Source of the DNA: Eleginops maclovinus
Lineage: Eukaryota; Chordata; Actinopteri; Perciformes; Eleginopidae
Assembly (NCBI RefSeq): GCF_036324505.1
Contig: NC_086364.1
Location: 14,741,148-14,805,147 of the forward strand
Length of the DNA stretch: 64,000 bases
Direction: 5' to 3'
In this document: in pieces, positions 63,388 to 64,000 of the stretch
Numbering within the stretch: position 1 is the first letter of the stretch
Layout of the letters: every line of letters starts with the position of its first letter
Notes under the pieces: generated by a model
The model's database searches: none
What the model was told of the DNA's origin: nothing
Seen by the model: only the letters and a program-made list of their open reading frames with translations
Program-made: the position numbers and the translations under genes

Positions 63388-64000
63388 GTGGGTGTCGGCA
63401 GGGCTTACCTGTGCATGGCACTGCCTGAAGTGCTTTGCCCCTCCCTACCCCTTTCATTTGTCCTTGTACATTTGTGAGTCACTTAAACTTATATAAATAC
63501 TGCAATGCTCTGTATGGATAACATTTTGGGGATACCCAGTAACGTTTCAGATTGGGTTTAGCCAAAGTGATCCATAGGTAAAAGGCTCAACCCATATAAA
63601 GCAAGACATGCAGCAGTTTTATATCCTAATCAACATGGATTTGGACCAAAACTCCAACCAAAACTAAAGAATTAAAAGGGAAGAAATGTAAATAAAGGTT
63701 TATTCGAAGGAATGTGTATTGTTTGGTCATCACATTATCAACAGTATTTACAGATGACAAGCATAAAATTGTGTAGGGTATACATTGTAACATTTGGAGG
63801 GGGTTGCATGTGCAGTTCTGGCTTTAGCAAAGCTTCAAGCGAAGAACACACATGCTTGAGTAGGGGACAGGAGAGGATGGGAGTGAATTGAGTGACCTTT
63901 TGTCCAAAATAGTATTCTTTAGGCCAATAAAATCAGGGGACAGTTATTTTTGACCTTTTTTCTTTATATCTTTTTGGATGACATTTTATCTTCTTTTAAT
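63388..64000 (+). other. srl: srl intron sequence to the window edge
   Basis: No frame resembling the P-loop exon is present before the window ends, so this is the beginning of the next srl intron. It holds the second TGCATG noted above and nothing else recognised. Confidence 0.65.

Overview
The window reads as ordinary vertebrate nuclear DNA. It has short GT-AG exons spread through non-coding sequence, AATAAA poly(A) signals and many long CA/TG microsatellites. Compact introns, the interspersed repeat types and protein sequences close to but clearly different from the human ones suggest a teleost fish; the species is not resolved. Gene names rest on translating each exon and matching it to remembered human family members. 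No alignment or search was run.

Five genes are present, in the same neighbourhood as human 16p13.3. On the plus strand: the C-terminal two thirds of coro7 (coronin-7; coding exons 2807-8492, earlier exons lie left of the window), then complete pam16 (TIM16/Magmas; 11013-13961). On the minus strand, convergent with pam16: glis2 (five-zinc-finger GLI-similar factor; 22856 down to 18755), with a candidate non-coding first exon near 40024-40190. Then on the plus strand: complete tfap4 (bHLH-leucine zipper factor AP-4; 44100-49684, 3' UTR to about 52550), and the 5' end of srl (sarcalumenin; first coding exon at 54614, running off the right edge).

The region 14045-44000 is mostly non-coding: the pam16-glis2 intergenic stretch, glis2 introns, and a long, microsatellite-dense region upstream of the glis2 coding exons that I infer to be its first intron. 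Two short non-autonomous DNA transposons can be delimited by inverted repeats and target duplications: a TTAA-flanked one inside pam16 intron 3 and a hAT-like one at 16219-16642.

The genes share no pathway. They cover Golgi/actin trafficking (coro7), mitochondrial protein import (pam16), transcription (glis2, tfap4) and calcium buffering in the muscle sarcoplasmic reticulum (srl), so the interest of the locus lies in RNA processing. The most notable points are a 36-nt symmetric candidate microexon in srl with a TGCATG (RBFOX) site 25 nt downstream; a tfap4 exon 5 whose expected acceptor AG appears to be missing; a frame-compatible route for a coro7-pam16 read-through protein; and a glis2 stop codon that directly abuts a roughly 140-nt CA tract. 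I saw no bacterial-type system, CRISPR array or viral gene.
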